Shown here piece by piece: positions 62,240 through 64,000 of a DNA stretch of 64,000 nt. Each line of letters starts with the position of its first letter. Within the stretch, counting starts at the first letter, position 1. The notes beneath the pieces were generated by a model. It was not told the origin of the DNA. It was given only the letters and a program-made list of their open reading frames with translations, and did not search any database. Both the position numbers and the translations under genes were made by a program. Source of the stretch: Leptospiraceae bacterium (GTDB taxonomy: Bacteria; Spirochaetota; Leptospiria; Leptospirales; Leptospiraceae); contig JACKPB010000001.1 of NCBI GenBank assembly GCA_024233875.1, forward strand, positions 310,001-374,000, given 5' to 3'.

Positions 62240-64000
62240 ATGAATTTCGATAGCCTGGATCGACTGATCAAAATCATTCAGAGACTACCCTTTAGGGATG
62301 CTCGTTTCATTCTCACTGAAATTGAAAAAGACATGCGGTTCAATCGCAAGGCTCTGGACTATATCGGAAGAAGGGTTTTTCGGATTGAGGAAGTTTTAGA
62401 AACATTTTCTGAAGAGGAGCTGAAGTTACTTCTGGATAGATTGTCATCGGATGCAAAAGCTTACCTGGTTCACAAACAAACATCCTACCGTGAACTACTA
62501 ATAGAGATACTCGGCAGAAAGGAATACAATAGATACGAAAAACAAAACCTAATTCTTGAGGAAGAAGATTTTTCTTCTGAAGTGATGGAAAATCTCTACT
62601 TACTTCTCAGGTCCGGAAAGGTCGCTTACAATGGATTCAGTCTATTTCTATGTCCACCGGGGTGTAGACCCGGAAAACATACCGCATTAGGGGGAAAAAT
62701 ATTTTTTCAGATTTTGAATCCATACATTAAAAAAGAGGAAGGGATAGAAATACTCATATACTCTCCTGAGTTGGCCGGAAGCTCTTTAAAACTTAGTTGT
62801 CAAACAACCGGATCTAGATTTTTTAATAATGAAAACAAAGAGATAATTATTCATTTAAACCATATGGGAGTAAATCATTCGACTTACTTCCCGGATTTGA
62901 GTCCGGGTCCGATGACCATTTTTCTAAACGTTCCGGGAAAAGGCGAAGTCAGTAGAACTATCTATATAGGTGGATCGGAAGCGTTATATACTTTGACGGT
63001 TCAATCAATTGAAAGAGAAAATGATATTCTCCAGTTTCGCATGCACTACAGGGGAAAAATTCCATTTTCAAATGGATTTTCATTGCTCTATTGTTCCCGA
63101 TGCGGCGCTCCTCTGGGATCAACAGCTCTGATTGCGGAAGGAGATGGGGTTTGTTCTGCAAGTTTTCCTGATATAGATGAGAGATTATTGCATAGGGATG
63201 ATTTTTATCTTCATCATTTTGTTGATAGTCATCAATCGATAACCAGGGTTGATGTACTTTCCCAAAAACCTCATCGAATTCCGATTCATGTCATCGATCA
63301 TAGATCCGGTATACCGATTCAATTGAATGTTCCGATTGAAGAACATTTATCTTATATTGTTCAGGTCAGCACCTCAGCAGAAGCTTTTGAAAATACAATC
63401 TCCTATATGAGGTCAGGTAAACTACGATTCAGGGATGCCCTATTTCGTATTACTGAGAGAAAACTTTCTCCCTTAGAGATGTCTGTTCGGGATTCTGAAT
63501 TGTATCTCCTCACTTCACCTAATAAAACATCTAATATATATTTACTGTCAAATTATTCAGAAAGCGGACTGACCGGATTCAAATACAATCCAGTTGGGAT
63601 GGAAACTTTCTCCGATATTTACTTTGTATTTTATAAATATGGACCCGAAGAGCCCGAACCTTTTTATGCTGTTCATTCGAGACCAGTCCCGGAAATGTCC
63701 TTGGTCATCGATGCTCCGGATTGTATCAATCCTGGAGACTATCTGGAAATCAATGTCTGTTATCAAACGGATGATGAATCTGAAATAAAAATTTCTCAGG
63801 GGAAGCATATTGAAGTACATAAAGTATCCGGGAAAGGATTTGTCCCATTTTATTCAAAGTCAGATATGGGTGTTCGGGTGGAGCTTATTTCGGGTGAAAA
63901 TCAAATTTCAAAGGAATACTTTTTTCAGGAAAGAGAGTTGCATTTCAAAAATATATTCTTTGCAAAAAAGAATTATAATTATGAAAAATTAGAAAAACCA
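62240..64000 (+). CDS. Large protein of unknown function, 3' end missing
   Basis: The frame is open from ATG 62240 to the window edge (587 residues visible, no stop). Residues 1 to about 115 are helical, with a weak resemblance to FliG-like armadillo helices (RLPFRDARFILTEIEKD, SEEELKLLLDRLSSDAKAYLV, YRELLIEILGRKEY). From about 120 the sequence is beta-rich, with isolated Cys (FLCPPGCRPGK, LYCSRCGAPLG) and no signal peptide or membrane segment. A GTG two codons upstream is an alternative start. It lies 32 bases after the hybrid kinase stop in the same direction. The family is not recognised. Confidence 0.7.
   Translation, partial: MNFDSLDRLIKIIQRLPFRDARFILTEIEKDMRFNRKALDYIGRRVFRIEEVLETFSEEELKLLLDRLSSDAKAYLVHKQTSYRELLIEILGRKEYNRYEKQNLILEEEDFSSEVMENLYLLLRSGKVAYNGFSLFLCPPGCRPGKHTALGGKIFFQILNPYIKKEEGIEILIYSPELAGSSLKLSCQTTGSRFFNNENKEIIIHLNHMGVNHSTYFPDLSPGPMTIFLNVPGKGEVSRTIYIGGSEALYTLTVQSIERENDILQFRMHYRGKIPFSNGFSLLYCSRCGAPLGSTALIAEGDGVCSASFPDIDERLLHRDDFYLHHFVDSHQSITRVDVLSQKPHRIPIHVIDHRSGIPIQLNVPIEEHLSYIVQVSTSAEAFENTISYMRSGKLRFRDALFRITERKLSPLEMSVRDSELYLLTSPNKTSNIYLLSNYSESGLTGFKYNPVGMETFSDIYFVFYKYGPEEPEPFYAVHSRPVPEMSLVIDAPDCINPGDYLEINVCYQTDDESEIKISQGKHIEVHKVSGKGFVPFYSKSDMGVRVELISGENQISKEYFFQERELHFKNIFFAKKNYNYEKLEKP

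Noticed and set aside
1..64000. tRNA, rRNA or CRISPR features
   Set aside because: No cloverleaf-like block with a T-loop consensus was noticed in the intergenic regions. No spaced direct repeats were seen, and no Cas-type proteins are encoded.

Overview
The window reads as a piece of spirochaete chromosome, most likely from Leptospira or a close relative (Leptospiraceae). This is inferred from gene content and style, not from a database search. The DNA is AT-rich, genes are densely packed on both strands, and there are many lipoproteins with permissive lipoboxes (LSSC, LSTC, VSC, LLAC). It also carries a bacterial XPB helicase, a phasin-like protein, DUF1566 lipoproteins, and a chemotaxis block joined to scpA-scpB-pheA-tyrA. 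No rRNA, tRNA, CRISPR array, prophage or intact insertion sequence was seen.

Layout. 1-3.3 kb: end of a DUF1566 gene, then on the minus strand a DMT transporter, a cyclophilin and an inositol-monophosphatase-type enzyme, then a phasin-like gene with a clear terminator. 3.3-8.6 kb: a plus-strand run of metG, a sulfatase-fold protein with Thr at the nucleophile position, and an alpha-methylacyl-CoA racemase-like CoA-transferase. 8.9-14.6 kb: a repeat-containing lipoprotein, PlsC-like acyltransferase, RlpA, two TPR genes (the second broken at a run of ten T) and an RsbW-like kinase. 14.7-24.1 kb: one compact minus-strand run cheW-cheA-cheB-cheY-scpA-scpB-pheA-tyrA, with a CheA that carries a C-terminal CheC-type phosphatase domain. 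24.3-32.5 kb: minus-strand genes including a 1859-residue alpha-2-macroglobulin with its CMEQ thioester. 33-41.5 kb: HIT protein, nadA behind a structured leader, a PleD-like diguanylate cyclase, aroE, an aspartate aminotransferase and XPB. 41.6-44.5 kb: CstA and a short-chain dehydrogenase. 44.5-50.6 kb: a minus-strand surface-glycan style cluster (two GT4 enzymes, a MurG-like protein, a sugar-nucleotide epimerase, a lipoprotein, a membrane protein, a zinc-binding protein). 50.6-53.4 kb: a MarR regulator with a promoter that predicts a leaderless mRNA, a 1.15-kb AT-rich gap with a strong hairpin, and a sensor kinase. 53.5-58.5 kb: an esterase-like protein, then a fatty-acid desaturase with its own ferredoxin-reductase and a divergent FabR/DesT-type TetR regulator, with related operator-like sites at both promoters, and an AlkB-like dioxygenase. 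58.5-64 kb: DUF4926 protein, MltF lytic transglycosylase, a hybrid histidine kinase, and a large unrecognised gene running off the end.

The most self-contained system is the desaturase module. A membrane desaturase and its electron donor overlap by 4 bases, and a 32-base near-perfect palindrome covers the putative -10 region of their promoter. A related shorter site sits just upstream of the TetR start. This suggests feedback control of membrane unsaturation. The other notable items are the CheA-CheC fusion, the poly-T frameshift in the TPR lipoprotein, and the structured nadA leader.
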